DNA of 64,000 nucleotides from Evansella clarkii. Lineage in GTDB: Bacteria; Bacillota; Bacilli; Bacillales; Salisediminibacteriaceae. This document shows, in pieces, positions 35,971 to 45,358 of the stretch; within the stretch, counting starts at the first letter, position 1, and each line of letters opens with the position of its first letter. Where the stretch lies: contig NZ_KV917376.1 of the NCBI RefSeq assembly GCF_002019695.1, positions 1,815,047-1,879,046 of the forward strand, written 5' to 3'. Both the position numbers and the translations under genes were made by a program. Under the pieces are notes generated by a model. That model was given only the letters and a program-made list of their open reading frames with translations, had not been told where the DNA came from and did no database searches.

Positions 35971-36179
35971 TATATATTCACCTCGAAAACTGGAAAACAA
36001 AACACACTATTCCTATTTTTACATCCTTAGTTATATTTTAACGCAAAGAATGAGTAAAATTAAGTTTTTTTATCGAAAAATATAAAAAATGTCCAAATTT
36101 CTATCTTAATAACTACAAAAAAGACATTCTTACTTTGTTTAGAGCATCTAAATTATTTTTCCATTTTATTGGGCTGGAG

Positions 36180-36208
36180 TTAACAATTATTAGTAACTGC
36201 GATAGAAT
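36180..36208 (+). promoter_or_regulatory. Promoter of the penicillin-binding protein gene
   Basis: TTAACA (36180-36185) and TAGAAT (36203-36208) are separated by 17 bp and lie about 50 bp before the start codon. The rest of 36001-36253 is AT-rich and shows nothing else. Confidence 0.55.
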
Positions 36209-36256
36209 TAGGAATATACACTATAAAAAATAAAAGATATTTCAGGGGGAAGAGTG

Positions 36257-38308
36257 ATGTTATTACATAAAAGCAAGATTATGTTTTCTGCAGGGGCAGC
36301 AGTTCTGCTCCTTGCAGGCTGTTTTGGAGAGGACCCTGCAAATCCTGAGGAAACATTAGATGAGTATATTGACTACTGGGAGACTGGGCAATTTGGAGGA
36401 ATGGAGAATACAGCTACAGAGGAAACCCAGGAATTAATAGGAGCCATGGAATTGGAACTGGAAGAAAGAATGAATAATGTATACAGCGATATAGGTGTTG
36501 ATAATATCCAGGTGACCTATGAACCAATTGATTTTTCAGAAGAAGAAATTGATCTTGGTGAAATTGAGGAAATCACTTATGAGATTGATGTACAGATGGA
36601 TACCATGCTTGGAGAGCTGAATTATTATACGGATGTAACGCTTAGAAAGGAGACAGAAGAAGAGGATGGAGATGAATGGTCCTGGAAAGTGGACTGGCAT
36701 CCTACTCATTTTTTCGCAGGGCTTCAGGAACCTGATGATTTAATCCTGGTAAATAGAGAAGAGCCTGAACGAGGTGGTATTTATGACCGTAACGGGCTTA
36801 AGCTCGCTGTAAACGATATAATATACGAAGCAGGATTTAAGCCGGAGGATATGGATGATTTCGACGCTGCTACGGAAGAATTTGCAGAGATTCTCTCTCT
36901 TGATGTTGATTTTGTCCGTGAAAGAGCGAACCTTTACCCTGATAACCCGGACTGGTTTACTGATGTCGTACGGATTTCTCCAGAAGACCCGAGAAGGGAA
37001 GAGCTGGGAGAAGTGAGTGGTGTAATGTTTAACAGGGTTGAGGGAAGAGTTTATCCCCACGGGGAAGCATTAGCCCATCTTATTGGCCATATTGACTCTG
37101 TCAACGCAGAGGATCTGGAAGAACGAGATGGGGAAGGCTATACATCCTCATCTTATATTGGAAGAAGAGGTCTTGAAGCAGTACTTGAAGACCAGCTTCG
37201 GGGAGAACCAGGAGTATCAATAGTTGTTGCAAATGCAGATCGTGAGACGAGAGACGTGATCAAAAGCAGACAGGTAGAGCATGGGGAGGATATTACACTA
37301 ACAATCGATGCAGAGATGCAGGTTGAACTGGCTGAAGCCATTGGAGATGATGCTGGGACCGGGCTTGTAATGAATCCAGCCACTGGAGAGGTACTCGCCC
37401 TTGCAAGCATGCCGGCATATGATTCTAATCTCCGGTATTTGAATCTTAGCGACCCTCGGGCGGAGGAACTGGAAGACACAAATATTCTTTATCAGCTTCG
37501 CTTTCGGGATTCGTATTCTCCAGGTTCCGTCTTTAAACCTTTTACAGCTGCAATTGGCCTGGAAGAAGGAACGCTCGATCCGGAAGAAGTAATTGAGATT
37601 GATGGGAAACAGTGGCAGCCGGAGGACAGTGACTGGGGAAGCTATGAAGTTACGAGGGTGAACGAAAATGTTTCAGAAGTGGACCTCAACAGCGCGATGA
37701 AGCATTCTGATAATATTTACTTTGCTCAGCAGGCACTGGAAATCGGCAGCGGAACTTTTGAAGAATGGGCAGAACAGCTTGGGTTTGGGGAGTCTTTAGA
37801 TTTTGTCTATCCAATGCACACTTCTACGCTGTCAAATGACGGGCTGGAAACTGAGATGCTTCTGGCTGATACTGGTTACGGTCAGGGAGAGGTACTCATC
37901 AATCCGCTTCATTTAACAACGCTTTATACGATGTTTACTAATGAAGGAAGTGTAGTACAGCCGACTCTGTTGCAGGAGGAAGAGACGGGTGTCTGGCTGG
38001 AGAATATTGTATCACCCGATACAGCAGAAAGAGTACTGGAGAGCTTAATCACAGTTACAGAAGATGAAAACGGTACAGCATATCGGGAAAACCCAGGCCA
38101 TAGCCGTTCCATGGCAGGAAAAACAGGTACAGCGGAACTGAAAGAATCCCGCGATGACGTAGAAGGAGAACAGCTCGGCTGGTATACCGCCTTTGATTAC
38201 GAAGAACAGGATCTCCTGGTTACCGTAATGATTGAAGGTGCAGAAGAACACGGCGGCAGCGGGTATGTGGTGGATTTAGTGAATGGTTTTTTGGGGGAGA
38301 TAGACTAG
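36257..38308 (+). CDS. Class B penicillin-binding lipoprotein, PBP3/MecA type
   Basis: This 683-residue D,D-transpeptidase cross-links peptidoglycan outside the membrane. A signal peptide ends in the lipobox LLLAGC. Then come a MecA/PBP3 N-terminal NTF2-like domain (about 25-150), a PBP dimerisation domain (RGGIYDRNGLKLAV onward) and the transpeptidase domain with SVFK (active Ser), SDN and KTGTAE motifs, all intact. The layout matches B. subtilis PbpC and MecA. GTG 36254 is also in frame, but AGGGGGA spacing favours ATG 36257. The sequence is markedly acidic. A relative loss of beta-lactam affinity is known for some of this family but cannot be read here. Confidence 0.9.
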   Translation: MLLHKSKIMFSAGAAVLLLAGCFGEDPANPEETLDEYIDYWETGQFGGMENTATEETQELIGAMELELEERMNNVYSDIGVDNIQVTYEPIDFSEEEIDLGEIEEITYEIDVQMDTMLGELNYYTDVTLRKETEEEDGDEWSWKVDWHPTHFFAGLQEPDDLILVNREEPERGGIYDRNGLKLAVNDIIYEAGFKPEDMDDFDAATEEFAEILSLDVDFVRERANLYPDNPDWFTDVVRISPEDPRREELGEVSGVMFNRVEGRVYPHGEALAHLIGHIDSVNAEDLEERDGEGYTSSSYIGRRGLEAVLEDQLRGEPGVSIVVANADRETRDVIKSRQVEHGEDITLTIDAEMQVELAEAIGDDAGTGLVMNPATGEVLALASMPAYDSNLRYLNLSDPRAEELEDTNILYQLRFRDSYSPGSVFKPFTAAIGLEEGTLDPEEVIEIDGKQWQPEDSDWGSYEVTRVNENVSEVDLNSAMKHSDNIYFAQQALEIGSGTFEEWAEQLGFGESLDFVYPMHTSTLSNDGLETEMLLADTGYGQGEVLINPLHLTTLYTMFTNEGSVVQPTLLQEEETGVWLENIVSPDTAERVLESLITVTEDENGTAYRENPGHSRSMAGKTGTAELKESRDDVEGEQLGWYTAFDYEEQDLLVTVMIEGAEEHGGSGYVVDLVNGFLGEID

Positions 38309-38320
38309 TAAATGATATTT

Positions 38321-38348
38321 GAGCCCGCTTTCCAAGCGGGCTATTTCT
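38321..38348 (+). terminator. Terminator after the penicillin-binding protein
   Basis: AGCCCGCTT (38322-38330) and AAGCGGGCT (38334-38342) pair across TCC, followed by ATTTCT. Confidence 0.75.
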
Positions 38349-38470
38349 ATTAGAGTAGATATTTATAAATTATTATATGGAAAAGTCAATAATAATAAAA
38401 ATGGCCCTCCTAAAAAAAATAGATTAGAGGTATAATTTGTCTAATAAATATCTTTAAGAAGGAGTGTCTA

Positions 38471-40873
38471 ATGAAAAAGGCTTTTTTAGTTTTATTACTA
38501 TTATTTGTAGCTAGTTTAATATTCTTTAGTAATGTCTCTCTTGCTGAGGAAGAAGATATAGAGAACGTTATAATTATTTTTAAAGAAGTGATTGATGAAG
38601 AAGCAATTACTAATCTTAATGGTAAGATCGAGAAGTCATTTAGTCATGTACCCATGGTGTCTGGCGAAGTGTCTGCAGAGGCAATTGAAGAGCTTGAAAA
38701 TAACCCAGATATAATAGCAGTTGAGATTGATCAAATAGTCGAGATTCATAACGATAATTTAGAATGGAGTATTAAAAAAGTAGAAGCTCCGAGAGCATGG
38801 AATTCTGGTCTTACCGGCAAAGGAGTTAAGGTGGCTGTCTTAGATACTGGAATAGCACAACATAAGGATTTATCTGTTGCAGGAGGGGTGGGGTTAACTG
38901 CTAATACGAATTCCTTTGTTGACGATAATGGGCATGGAACTCATGTAGCTGGTATTATTGGTGCTAAGGGCAGCGGTTCTGGGGTAACTGGAGTTGCTCC
39001 TGGAGTAAGTTTATATGCTGTTAAAGTGCTTGATAATACAGGCAAAGGTTACATGTCTGACATTATAGCCGGGATAGAATGGTCTATTTCTAATGGAATG
39101 GACATTATTAATCTAAGTTTAGGGACTGCGAGTGAATCAGCTTCTCTGAAAAGAGTAATTGATGATGCAGTCCAAAAAGGGATAATAGTGGTGGCATCCG
39201 GTGGAAATAATGGACGCGAAGACGGAAGAGGGGATACTGTTTCCTATCCAGCCCGCTATGACTCTGTTATAGCTGTGTCTGCAATTGACAGGAATAATAA
39301 GAGATGGATGTTATCAGCGACTGGATCAGCTATTGAAATCACAGCGCCGGGAGTAAATATCCTAAGTACTGATTTAAATAATAAATATACTATTCGAAGC
39401 GGAACATCGATGGCTGCGCCACATGTCACTGGCGCTTTAGCATTGTTAAAAGAATCAGCTCCAAATCTTAATAACAATGATTTGAGGAAAAAAATGCAAG
39501 ACACAGCGTTAGACATCGGGCAGCCAGGAAAAGATTCCTTTTATGGTTTTGGTGTGGTACAAGCCCCTTTCATAGATCATATTGAAGTTGGCTTACCTTA
39601 TAAATTAGGAGATCAGGGAGATGGCGTTTACAGGGTAAAACAAAAACTGCAAATTACCGGTTTTTATAAATCTCCTGTAATTTCAGATACTTTAGACGAG
39701 ACTACCGAGCGAGCGATCAAAGAGTTTCAGCAATATTACGGTTTAAAAGTCACAGGAATAATCGATAAAGAAACATATAATAAAATTAAGGGAATAACAG
39801 AGAGTCCTTATCAACAAGGAAAACGGAGTAATGAGATCCAAACCTTAAAAATGGACTTAGTGAGGGCAGGTTTTGGTATACACTGGATTAATCCCACCAC
39901 TTTCTACGGGGCTGACACTGTAAAAGAAGTTAAAGCATTTCAGCAATATTATGGGTTAATTGAAAATGGAATAATGGATTCAGTAACAATTTCTAAACTG
40001 AAAGAAGTACTTGAATCACCGTTTCAGCTAGGAAATAGAAGCGAACACGTTCAAAAAATCAAAAGAGATTTAGTTCAAGTTGGCTTTGGCACACACTGGG
40101 CTAATCCAACAACTTACTATGGTCATGATACGGTTAACGTTGTTAAATCGTTTCAACAGTTTTATGGCTTAAGAGTTAGTGGAATTATAGATGAAATTAC
40201 GCTTGCAAAACTAAAAGATGTGACACCTGCCGTATACAAGCAGGGGGATCGTGATGAGCAAATAAGAATTATAAAACTTGATTTAATGAAAGCTGGGTTT
40301 GGAAGACACTGGTCTAATCCGACTATTTATTTTGGTCCCGATACTGTAAGAGAGATTGAAGCTTTTCAACGATACTATGGCTTACCTGTCGACGGTCAGA
40401 TCAACCAGACTACTAGAATGAAACTCCAGGAGGTTTTATCTTCACCATACCAGCTGGGAAAGCGTAGTAGGGAAATTCAAGAGTTAAAGCGAGGGCTTGT
40501 GAAATTGGGGTTTGGAACGCATTGGACAAATCCCACAGCTTTTTATGGCCAAGATACTGCTAACGAGGTATTAGCGTTTCAACAATACTATGGTCTTCGA
40601 CAAAATGGCATTATGGATCAAATTTCTATAATTAAACTAGAGGAGATATTATCTTCACCTTATCAGTTTGGAAATCGGAGTGCTGAAATAAGATCTCTTA
40701 AATGGAATTTAGTAAAAGTTGGCTTCGGTACACATTGGGTGAACCCTACAACATATTATGGTTCAGATACTGTTAATTTGGTAGAGGATTTTCAAAAGCA
40801 CTACGAGTTAAGGGTAAACGGAATCGCAGATGAAGTGACCAGAAGTAAATTGGAGAAATTGGCAAATAGATAA
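38471..40873 (+). CDS. Secreted subtilisin-like protease with six peptidoglycan-binding-like repeats
   Basis: This is an 800-residue S8 serine protease. Order: signal peptide (cleavage after NVSLA, about residue 25), inhibitor I9 propeptide (about 30-95), and a catalytic domain with the Asp in VAVLDTGI, His in DNGHGTHVAGI and Ser in RSGTSMAAPHV. From about residue 375 to the end there are six repeats of about 72 residues. Each repeat has the form GxRSxEIxxLKxDLxxxGFG-HWxNPTTYYG-DTVxxVxxFQxYYGLxVxGIxD and matches PG_binding_1-like folds, here presumably holding the protease on the wall. The nearest relatives of the repeats are in the convergent amidase at 42671. TAAGAAGGAGTG precedes the start. 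Confidence 0.9.
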   Translation: MKKAFLVLLLLFVASLIFFSNVSLAEEEDIENVIIIFKEVIDEEAITNLNGKIEKSFSHVPMVSGEVSAEAIEELENNPDIIAVEIDQIVEIHNDNLEWSIKKVEAPRAWNSGLTGKGVKVAVLDTGIAQHKDLSVAGGVGLTANTNSFVDDNGHGTHVAGIIGAKGSGSGVTGVAPGVSLYAVKVLDNTGKGYMSDIIAGIEWSISNGMDIINLSLGTASESASLKRVIDDAVQKGIIVVASGGNNGREDGRGDTVSYPARYDSVIAVSAIDRNNKRWMLSATGSAIEITAPGVNILSTDLNNKYTIRSGTSMAAPHVTGALALLKESAPNLNNNDLRKKMQDTALDIGQPGKDSFYGFGVVQAPFIDHIEVGLPYKLGDQGDGVYRVKQKLQITGFYKSPVISDTLDETTERAIKEFQQYYGLKVTGIIDKETYNKIKGITESPYQQGKRSNEIQTLKMDLVRAGFGIHWINPTTFYGADTVKEVKAFQQYYGLIENGIMDSVTISKLKEVLESPFQLGNRSEHVQKIKRDLVQVGFGTHWANPTTYYGHDTVNVVKSFQQFYGLRVSGIIDEITLAKLKDVTPAVYKQGDRDEQIRIIKLDLMKAGFGRHWSNPTIYFGPDTVREIEAFQRYYGLPVDGQINQTTRMKLQEVLSSPYQLGKRSREIQELKRGLVKLGFGTHWTNPTAFYGQDTANEVLAFQQYYGLRQNGIMDQISIIKLEEILSSPYQFGNRSAEIRSLKWNLVKVGFGTHWVNPTTYYGSDTVNLVEDFQKHYELRVNGIADEVTRSKLEKLANR

Positions 40874-40958
40874 GTTGAAACATAAATACAAAAAAGCCGA
40901 CATGTTGAAACAATGAACAACCCCCCGTCAAGTAGACAGCGGAAATAATAAAAATGTA

Positions 40959-41830
40959 TTAAGCGGCCTTAGCTCTGTATTCACAGGGACTGTGGCCGTT
41001 TAGTTTTTCCTGGTAACGGTCATGGTTATAGAACTGTATGTAGTCATCAATGTCTTTTTGTAGTTCTTCGAAAGTATTGTATGAACCAAGCCTGTATTTT
41101 TCCCACTTCACTTTGCCCCAGAACGACTCCATCGGGCCGTTGTCAATACAACGGCCAACACGGGACATGCTTTGCTTCATATTCGCCTGTTCGATCATTC
41201 TCTTAAAAGGACGGGAGGTGTATGGAAATCCTCGGTCACTGTGTAATAGTGCCTGTGAATCAGGTGCTGCCTTCAGAGCTTTTTTCAGCGTTTTAAACAC
41301 GAGCTCATTGTTGTTTGACTTACCAAGTACATAAGAGATCACGCTGCCATCATGGAGATCCATAATGGCACTGAGGTAAGCCTTACGGTTACCATACTTC
41401 ATTTCTGTCACATCAGTTACCCACTTCTGGTTTGGGCGATCTGCCTGGAATTCGCGATTCAGTACATTTTCAGCTTGTATGCTCGGGTGAAGAGTATTTA
41501 TAACGGCTTTTCTTACGGCGAATGACAGACAAGAGGTTAGCACTTTTCATAAGACGGAGAATACGTTTATGGTTCAAAGTCTCCTTAAAGATCCGGTTCA
41601 TCGAAATCCTCATTCTCCGATAGCCATAAATACCCTTCAACTTATGTTGAAGAAGAGTCATCTCTTTCATAACCCTTCGATTTAATTTCTCTCTGGCCGA
41701 AGGTCTGCGATTCTTCCATTTGTAATATCCCTGCCTGGAAACATGAGCAATGTCACAAAGTAATTGGGCAGACATATTTTCTTCCGTGCTGAGTTCGTAT
41801 ATAGCAGTGTACCGGTTATGGTACCGGGTC
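40959..41830 (-). pseudogene. IS3-family transposase orfB, frameshifted
   Basis: The reading begins near 41830 (NETRYHNRYTAIYELS), passes through the HTH-like segment SRQGYYKWKNRRPS, and breaks at SSPEHT near 41475, where one extra base shifts the frame. Restoring it gives SSPEHTAENVLNREF, the usual junction into the catalytic domain with WVTDVTEMKY (first Asp), LLHSDRGFPYTS (second Asp) and ESFWGKVKWE (Glu). The DDE triad is therefore complete but not expressed in one chain. The C-terminal part runs 41543-40959. Confidence 0.85.
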
Positions 41831-41849
41831 TCATTCAGTACCGCCTCCT

Positions 41850-42520
41850 TTCGATTTCCTCCAACTTTTTTAAAAACGCATTTTCCGCACGAAGACGCTC
41901 GTTCTCTATTTTAGCTTCTTCATTTCTTTTTCTTCTTTTGTCAGCTCTTTTTCCGTTCTTTGCTTTCCCCGATTATCCTGAAGAGCTTCTTCTCCACCTT
42001 GAAGGTACTTTCTTACCCAGCTGTAAATCTGCGCATAGGAAACCTTGTGAATTTCCATTGACCTGGTATAATCTTTCCCATGAGCCAAATAGTCTTTAAC
42101 GATTTCAACCTTTTCCTCGAAACAAACCTTCTTTCCCATGGTCATAGAGCGACTCAATCCTTTCCTGTCATTCTTAAGTGCTTTATGACCATTATAAAGC
42201 TCAACCCAACCGATGAGAACGGTTCTGGTTGAGATCCCATATTTCCTTATAACCTCTCTTTGTGAAAATCTACCGGAAAGATAGTCATGAACGGCAGCCT
42301 GTTTGAGTTCCGCCGAATAAAGTGTATGACCTTTTACCGGTTCAAGGCTATCGGCGACGTACTCTCTATAGAGGGTCCCCCAATCATTGATAGTCCCTGC
42401 ATTTACACCATATTTTCTGGCTATCTCCTCGCCAGAGAGGTCTCCTTCATTATATTCAGCAATAATCCTTAGTTTTTCTAATGCCGTAAAGTTTTTTCTA
42501 GAGACAAAAAACTCCCCCAA
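41850..42520 (-). pseudogene. IS3-family transposase orfA, truncated by frameshift
   Basis: From TTG 42520 a 204-codon frame encodes two helix-turn-helix segments (GEEIARKYGVNAGTINDW and QREVIRKYGISTRTVL) and stops at 41906 after KEMKKLK. One base less than expected in the A-run removes the continuation IENERLRAENAFLKKLEEIERR, the leucine zipper, which is still readable in the next frame down to about 41845. The zipper is needed for transposase assembly in this family, so orfA is probably dead. Confidence 0.75.
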
Positions 42521-42620
42521 TGGTAAACAGATTTTGTGTATTTCATCTGTCTACCTTTAGGGAAGCATATCACCACTTGCCGGTCTCTTTTGTTTATATA
42601 ATTTATGGATAGGAGCCAAT

Positions 42621-42661
42621 AAAAAAAAGAAAAGAAAAGAGACAGTAATTTGGCTCTTTTC
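42621..42661 (-). terminator. Terminator of the amidase gene
   Basis: On the minus strand GAAAAGAG (42661-42654) pairs with CTCTTTTC (42641-42634), followed by a T-rich run (plus-strand A-run at 42620-42633). Confidence 0.7.
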
Positions 42662-42670
42662 TTTTTTATA

Positions 42671-45013
42671 TTATCTGAAATAATTCTGCACACCTTCTAG
42701 AATCCCTTCTGCTGCGCGTTGCCTGTAAGATGATTGATTCAACTTAGCCGCATCGCCAGAGTGGTCCATAAAACCTACTTCTAAAAGTGCACTAGGTATT
42801 CTTGTTTCTCTGATAACATGGTAGTTACCTTCAGCTACCCTGCGATAATTTGTACCCATTTTTCTGACTACTGCGTCCTGAAGTGAGTTCGCAAGTCTGA
42901 TACTATTAGATCTTTGATACTTGCCATGCCAGAATGTTTCTGTCCCATTGGCAATACCGTTAAAAGCGTTCGCATGTATACTAATAAATATATCAGCATT
43001 AGAAGAGTTAGCTAGTGAAGAACGCTGAGCTAATGTTAGATAGACATCTGTTGATCTTGTCATTAAGACAGTGGCTCCTTGTCTTTCAAGTAATTGCTTG
43101 GCACGAAGGGTAATGTCGAGAACTAGTGCTTTTTCAAGCATACCATTAGCTATGGCTCCTGAATCACTGCCCCCGTGACCTGCGTCAAGCATGATTACCT
43201 TCCCTCTCAGCGAACCATTTCCGGATGGAGGGTTGCCCATTTCAATAAACTGCCCAGAAACATAACCAACAGAATTATTAAAACTAATTTGATGCCAACC
43301 GTTGCCTTCAGTATTCCTAATTTCTACTGTTGAACCATTTGGCAAAGAACCAATAGTGCCATAACTTGTCCCCGGGCCACTTCGAACGTTTAAGCTGGTA
43401 GCAGTAACATAGCCAGTTTTATATGTCGGTTGACTAGTTTCCTCAATAAATTGTCCTGAAACATAGCCGACGGAATTATTAAAGCTGATCTTTATCCATC
43501 CGTTACTTTCCCGATTAAGTATTTCAACCTGGGTGCCGTTAGGTAAGGAACCAATTGTACTATGACTAGTACCTGGACCGCTTCTGACATTCAGGCTAGT
43601 AGCTGTCACTGTCCCATAGCTGGATACTTCGCTGGCAAGTTCAACGATTTTAGCTCGGGTTACTTCATCAATTATCCCATTTACAGCCAAACTGTTAGTA
43701 CTCTGGAATTCTCTGACTACTTTCTCGGTATCAGCGCCAAAATAATTAGTAGGGTTAGACCAGTGAGTGCCATATCCTGCTTTAACTAAGTCTTCTTTAA
43801 CCGATAGGACTTCATTGCTTCTCGCTCCACGTTGTAATGGGCTAGAAAGGACTTCGTTTATCTTATTCAGTGTAGCCTGATCGCCTCGGCCATTGACAGA
43901 TAGTCCGTAGTAGTTCTGAAACTCACGAACTACCTTTTCTGTATCCGATCCAAAATAAGTAGTTGGATTCGACCAGTGGGTGCCGAAGCCAAGACTCATC
44001 AGGTCATGCTTGAAATCTACTACACTCTCATGTCTCGTCCCAAGCTCTAAAGAAACAGGCTGAAGTTCCTTCACTTTCCTTAGTGTGACTTCCTCAGCGA
44101 TGCCGCTTACAGCCAAGCCATTAGCATTTTGGAACTCACGAACTACTCTTTCTGTATCCGAGCCGTAATAGGTAGTTGGATTGCTCCAGTGAGTGCCAAA
44201 GCCCGCTTTCATTAAGTCTTGTTTAAATGACTGGACTTCACTGCTTCTAGCCCCCAGCTGCAATGGACTTGAAAGGACTTCGTTTATCTTATTCAGTGTA
44301 GCCTGATCTCCACGGCCATTGACAGACAGTCCGTAATAGCGCTGAAACTCACGCACTACCTTTTCTGTATCCGGTCCAAAATAAGTAGTTGGATTCGACC
44401 AGTGGGTGCCAAAGCCAAGGCTCATCAGATCATGTTTAAAGTCAACCACACTCTGATGCCTTGTACCAAACTCTAATTTAACGTTTGGTGCGTGGCTCTG
44501 CGGCAAAAGCTCTTCTATTTTCCTTAGGGTCACCTCGTCCGCAATCCCGTTAACAGCAAGGCTGTTAGTTTCCTGAAATTCCTTGACTACTTTTTCCGTA
44601 TCCGAACCAAAGTAAGTAGTTGGGTTTGTCCAGTGCGTGCCGAATCCAATTCTCATCAGGTCCTCTTTTAAAGACTGGACTTCACTGCTTCTTGCCCCGA
44701 ACTGAAAAGGACTTGAAAGCACCTCGTTCATCTTTTGGAGAGTTGCCTGATCCCCCTTACCAGTGACGGCCAGACCGTAGTATTCCTGAAGCTGACGGAC
44801 TACTATCTCAGTGTCAGAACCGAAATATGTGGTAGGATTTGTCCAGTGCGTACCGAATCCAAGCTTCATTAAGTCATGCTTGAAATCTACTACACTTTCA
44901 TCCCTAACTCCAAATTCAAGGGAAGCAGCACTAACCTCACTTTCTGAAGTAACTGCATATAAGGCAGAGATAGTTAGCAACATAATTAATATTATTTTTT
45001 TAGGTGTAAATAT
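42671..45013 (-). CDS. Secreted N-acetylmuramoyl-L-alanine amidase with six wall-binding repeats and two SH3b domains
   Basis: This zinc amidase cleaves the MurNAc-L-Ala bond of peptidoglycan. After the signal peptide there are three pairs of PG_binding-like repeats (about 23-455), two bacterial SH3 domains (TSLNVRSGPGTS... twice, about 460-590) and Amidase_3. The last has LDAGHGGSDSGA (zinc His), SIHANAF (zinc His) and SALLEVGFMDH (catalytic Glu). An ATG exists at 44983, but it has no ribosome binding site and a truncated signal peptide. The in-frame ATA at 45013, nine bases after AGGAGG, restores a full one (FTPKKIILIMLLTISALYAV, cut at VSA). I therefore extend the gene to 45013 with caution. 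Confidence 0.85.
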   Translation of the reverse strand: MFTPKKIILIMLLTISALYAVTSESEVSAASLEFGVRDESVVDFKHDLMKLGFGTHWTNPTTYFGSDTEIVVRQLQEYYGLAVTGKGDQATLQKMNEVLSSPFQFGARSSEVQSLKEDLMRIGFGTHWTNPTTYFGSDTEKVVKEFQETNSLAVNGIADEVTLRKIEELLPQSHAPNVKLEFGTRHQSVVDFKHDLMSLGFGTHWSNPTTYFGPDTEKVVREFQRYYGLSVNGRGDQATLNKINEVLSSPLQLGARSSEVQSFKQDLMKAGFGTHWSNPTTYYGSDTERVVREFQNANGLAVSGIAEEVTLRKVKELQPVSLELGTRHESVVDFKHDLMSLGFGTHWSNPTTYFGSDTEKVVREFQNYYGLSVNGRGDQATLNKINEVLSSPLQRGARSNEVLSVKEDLVKAGYGTHWSNPTNYFGADTEKVVREFQSTNSLAVNGIIDEVTRAKIVELASEVSSYGTVTATSLNVRSGPGTSHSTIGSLPNGTQVEILNRESNGWIKISFNNSVGYVSGQFIEETSQPTYKTGYVTATSLNVRSGPGTSYGTIGSLPNGSTVEIRNTEGNGWHQISFNNSVGYVSGQFIEMGNPPSGNGSLRGKVIMLDAGHGGSDSGAIANGMLEKALVLDITLRAKQLLERQGATVLMTRSTDVYLTLAQRSSLANSSNADIFISIHANAFNGIANGTETFWHGKYQRSNSIRLANSLQDAVVRKMGTNYRRVAEGNYHVIRETRIPSALLEVGFMDHSGDAAKLNQSSYRQRAAEGILEGVQNYFR

Positions 45014-45044
45014 TTTACTCCACCTCCTTTCTTTCTTGATATTA

Positions 45045-45074
45045 ATTTTATCGGTTAAATGACAATTAATTCAA
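45045..45074 (-). promoter_or_regulatory. Possible amidase promoter
   Basis: On the minus strand TTGAAT (45074-45069) and TAAAAT (45050-45045) are 18 bp apart, about 30 bp before the proposed start. The remaining intergenic sequence to 45337 is AT-rich and shows no clear feature. Confidence 0.35.
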
Positions 45075-45358
45075 GGGACTTTTGGAGGTATAAGCGGAAA
45101 TTTGTCGTATTAAGCATGGTTATGTCTTCATTATAGGAGGGAAGGCAGGGAAATAGTACACAAAAAGAGGGGGGAACATAAGGTAGGAATAGCTATAAAC
45201 TTAGGAAAAAAGAAGAATTTATATTTTTTATGGTCATATTAAAGGGTTCTAAAGAACGAAAAATACACGCAATTCTCTATACTTATTTATGGTATAATAT
45301 TTTATTGCTTTACTATTAAATTTATATTAATCATCCTTTGGAAAGGTTTGTTAGATCG

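Larger units (their letters stand above)
40932..42554 (-). mobile_element. IS3-family (IS150-like) insertion sequence, inactivated
   Basis: This is a transposase region of about 1.6 kb on the minus strand, bounded by short inverted ends: GTAGACAGCGGAAATAAT at 40932 and, reversed, GTAGACAGATGAAATACAC at 42554. It carries orfA and orfB with a DDE domain. Two single-base indels break it: a missing A near 41907 ends orfA early, and an extra A near 41475 (minus-strand ACAAGC) splits orfB. It sits between the 3' ends of two convergent cell-wall genes. The exact ends and any target duplication are not resolved. Confidence 0.85.
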
